Assembly (NCBI GenBank): GCA_036003885.1
Contig: DASYSA010000132.1
Location: 1-6,533, forward strand
Direction of reading: 5' to 3'
Length of the DNA stretch: 6,533 nt
DNA from: DASYSA01 sp036003885
Lineage (GTDB): Bacteria; Acidobacteriota; Blastocatellia; UBA7656
The notes below the pieces were generated by a model. It was not told the DNA's origin. It worked only from the letters and a program-made list of their open reading frames with translations, and ran no database searches. Shown here in pieces: positions 6,516 through 6,533 of the stretch. Position numbers and translations under genes: made by a program. The first letter of the stretch is position 1. Each line of letters opens with the position of its first letter.

Positions 6516-6533
6516 CCCGCCTGTTTCTCTCGT

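Overview
The window carries one co-oriented gene group, all on the minus strand, so it reads from right to left. In transcription order: a complete secreted M16 zinc metalloprotease of the PqqL / insulinase type (6494 to 3660); a 276-bp intergenic stretch; a candidate 13-residue leader peptide (3421 to 3380); a complete 594-residue secreted protein built from carboxypeptidase-regulatory-like (CarboxypepD_reg / prealbumin-like) beta-sandwich modules (3383 to 1599); and, 34 bp further on, a second protein of the same architecture (1564 to 1) that leaves the window after 521 residues. Together these cover almost all of the window. I see no RNA genes, CRISPR array, insertion sequence or recombinase.

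Organism: GC content looks to be in the high fifties percent by eye. Starts have purine-rich Shine-Dalgarno sequences. Free-standing secreted proteins made of repeated modules ending in 'DDRGVYRI-GL-G-Y' are, from general knowledge, very frequent in Acidobacteriota (Blastocatellia, Vicinamibacteria and Bryobacter/Solibacter-like lineages). A soil acidobacterium or a metagenomic relative is therefore the best guess, but it is an inference from protein style and no marker gene is present.

Function: all three large products have N-terminal signal peptides, so they act in the periplasm or at the outer surface. The M16 protease keeps its HxxEH zinc site (H90, E93, H94) and should be active on peptides or small proteins. 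The two modular proteins have no recognisable catalytic domain and look like binding or structural proteins. The two are paralogues of each other. Whether they work with the protease is not shown by sequence: the 276-bp gap could hold a separate promoter, while the two modular genes are close enough to be one transcription unit.

The least ordinary part is 3380-3660. The small ORF has a strong ribosome binding site, its stop overlaps the start of the 594-residue gene in an ATGA junction, a bulged hairpin with a competing pairing lies just upstream of it, and further upstream is a short T/G-rich imperfectly periodic tract that may belong to a dispersed repeat family. This looks like a translationally coupled leader. 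Apart from this the window looks like ordinary accessory secretome genes, and I do not see strong evidence of a new multi-gene system.
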